Of a stretch of DNA of 6,292 nucleotides, positions 5,473 to 6,292 are shown one piece after another. The notes beneath the pieces were generated by a model. It was not told where the DNA came from. It did no database searches and saw only the letters and a program-made list of their open reading frames with translations. How positions within the stretch are numbered: the first letter of the stretch is position 1; each line of letters starts with the position of its first letter. A program made the translations under genes and the position numbers. Origin of the DNA: Pseudomonadota bacterium (GTDB lineage: Bacteria > Desulfobacterota > Syntrophia > Syntrophales > JADFWA01); NCBI GenBank assembly GCA_015222855.1, contig JADFWA010000381.1, forward strand, positions 1-6,292, read 5' to 3'.

Positions 5473-6210
5473 TTCCTCGTCCTCCTTCGTTACTAAAGTG
5501 CCCTCATCCTTATTGAATGATGATCTTACATGTACAGGAACCTCATATTTTTTCGCCAGCTCCACCGAACGTGGATGAAGTACTTTTGCTCCCGCACTGG
5601 TCATCTCCAGCATTTCATCGTATGATATCTTTTTTAACTTTTTTGCCTTGGGGCAGAGAGATGGATCCGTCGTATAGACTCCGTCAACGTCTGTGTATAT
5701 TTCGCATATCTCGGCCTGAAGAGCTGCCGCCAGCGCTACGGCGGTTGTGTCGGATCCGCCTCTTCCCAGTGTTGTAATGTTATTTTCCATATCAATGCCC
5801 TGAAAACCCGCAACGACTGCAATGGTTCCTTTTTCGAGTTCATCGGTAATCATTTCCGTGTTAACACTGAGGATTCTTGCTTTCGTGTGAGACTGATCCG
5901 TGACTATCTTTATCTGATGACCTGAAAACGATTTGGCTTTATAACCCATTTTGTTCAAGGTCATGGATAGAAGGGAAACAGTTACCTGTTCACCTGTGGA
6001 AACAAGGGCGTCATATTCCCTTGGATCCGGTTTTTCAGAGATGCTGTGGGCAAGATTAACAAGCCTGTCCGTTTCGCCCGCCATGGCGGATACCACAACG
6101 ACAACCTCATTTCCTGCCTCCTTTATATCGATGACTCTCCTGGCCACATTCTCTATTTTTTCAATATCGGCCACCGAGGTGCCACCATATTTTTGAACGA
6201 CAAGAGCCAT
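4993..6210 (-). CDS. lysC: Aspartate kinase
   Basis: Phosphorylates L-aspartate, the first step to lysine, threonine, methionine and diaminopimelate, in the cytoplasm. The 405 residues are the normal length for the alpha form. The kinase signatures are KYGGTS (7-12), STGEQ with E74, GRGGSDTTA (149-157) and [12 protein letters not shown] (172-183). Two ACT domains follow: about 263-340 ([17 protein letters not shown]) and 341-405 ([19 protein letters not shown], then [17 protein letters not shown]). These ACT domains are the usual site of lysine and threonine feedback. The protein is monofunctional, with no homoserine dehydrogenase part. The ATG fits the conserved N-terminus; its GGAGG lies 10 nt upstream (6225-6221). 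Only 82 nt of upstream sequence are available, so a lysine riboswitch further out cannot be judged; no promoter was recognised there. Confidence 0.96.
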   Translation of the reverse strand: MALVVQKYGGTSVADIEKIENVARRVIDIKEAGNEVVVVVSAMAGETDRLVNLAHSISEKPDPREYDALVSTGEQVTVSLLSMTLNKMGYKAKSFSGHQIKIVTDQSHTKARILSVNTEMITDELEKGTIAVVAGFQGIDMENNITTLGRGGSDTTAVALAAALQAEICEIYTDVDGVYTTDPSLCPKAKKLKKISYDEMLEMTSAGAKVLHPRSVELAKKYEVPVHVRSSFNKDEGTLVTKEDEEMEKVVVSGVTYDRDQAKVTVIHVPDKPGIAARLFTPLSDQNIVVDMIIQNASIENYTDMTFTVPRKDIDDVRKILKIAAKDMEAERVEFDENISKISIVGVGMKSHAGVASRMFAALANEGINIMMISTSEIKISCVIEAKYTELAVMALHDAFGLEKE

Positions 6211-6251
6211 CTGCTAAAAACCTCCATCTTCCAATTTTTGTAACTACTCAG

Positions 6252-6275
6252 CCACAAAGTCACCAAGGCACAAAG
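6252..6275. repeat. 8-nt tandem repeats upstream of lysC
   Basis: Three 8-nt units, CCACAAAG, TCACCAAG and GCACAAAG, lie 42 nt upstream of lysC; on the minus strand they read CTTTGTGC, CTTGGTGA and CTTTGTGG. They are followed on that strand by CTGAGTAGTT, close to the flank of the array at 1786-1820. The remaining 6276-6292 is AT-rich with no feature seen. Confidence 0.6.
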
Positions 6276-6292
6276 TGTAGAAATTAATTATG

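Overview
The window looks like an ordinary bacterial chromosome segment. It has Shine-Dalgarno sites, sigma70-type promoters, a tRNA with an encoded CCA end, and a Rho-independent terminator. The gene mix (lone YcaO enzyme, ComEA-like protein with an SLBB-like part, small Cys-rich protein, M24 peptidase, LysC) and the intergenic mini-repeats remind me of Desulfobacterota or other deltaproteobacteria-like genomes. That placement is an impression, not a proof. No phage, transposase, integrase or CRISPR array was seen.

Layout. Positions 1-1850: a minus-strand two-gene operon made of a stand-alone YcaO enzyme (406-1617) and a translationally coupled 117-residue protein of unknown function (52-405). 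It appears to be driven by a near-consensus promoter at 1728-1756, with a REP-like palindrome in its leader. Positions 1851-2060: a 69-residue protein with ten cysteines, minus strand, separated from the next gene by a divergent promoter region. Positions 2221-3396: an M24-family (aminopeptidase P/prolidase-like) protein, plus strand, with substitutions at expected active-site positions. Positions 3561-4196: an alpha/beta hydrolase of the COG2945 type with its own promoter; its stop codon lies inside a terminator. Positions 4210-4286: tRNA-Pro(GGG), minus strand, sharing that terminator from the other side. Positions 4329-4886: a membrane-anchored ComEA-like helix-hairpin-helix protein, minus strand. 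Positions 4993-6210: aspartate kinase lysC, minus strand, with a strong internal ribosome binding site that should also give a separate beta subunit.

How the genes fit together. The only clear functional couplings are YcaO with its 117-residue partner (stop and start codons adjacent) and the alpha/beta products of lysC. The rest are housekeeping or general metabolic genes that happen to be neighbours. Longest gene-free stretch is 1618-1850 (233 bases), which holds the YcaO promoter, the palindrome and a 7-nt repeat array.

The most interesting points are the YcaO-plus-unknown pair with no TfuA, E1-like or precursor-peptide gene in view; the unusual M24 active site; the in-frame lysC beta start; and four degenerate short-period arrays (7, 7, 9 and 8 nt) sitting between genes. 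One array forms a large inverted repeat against the comEA-like gene, and two end in a shared boundary motif.
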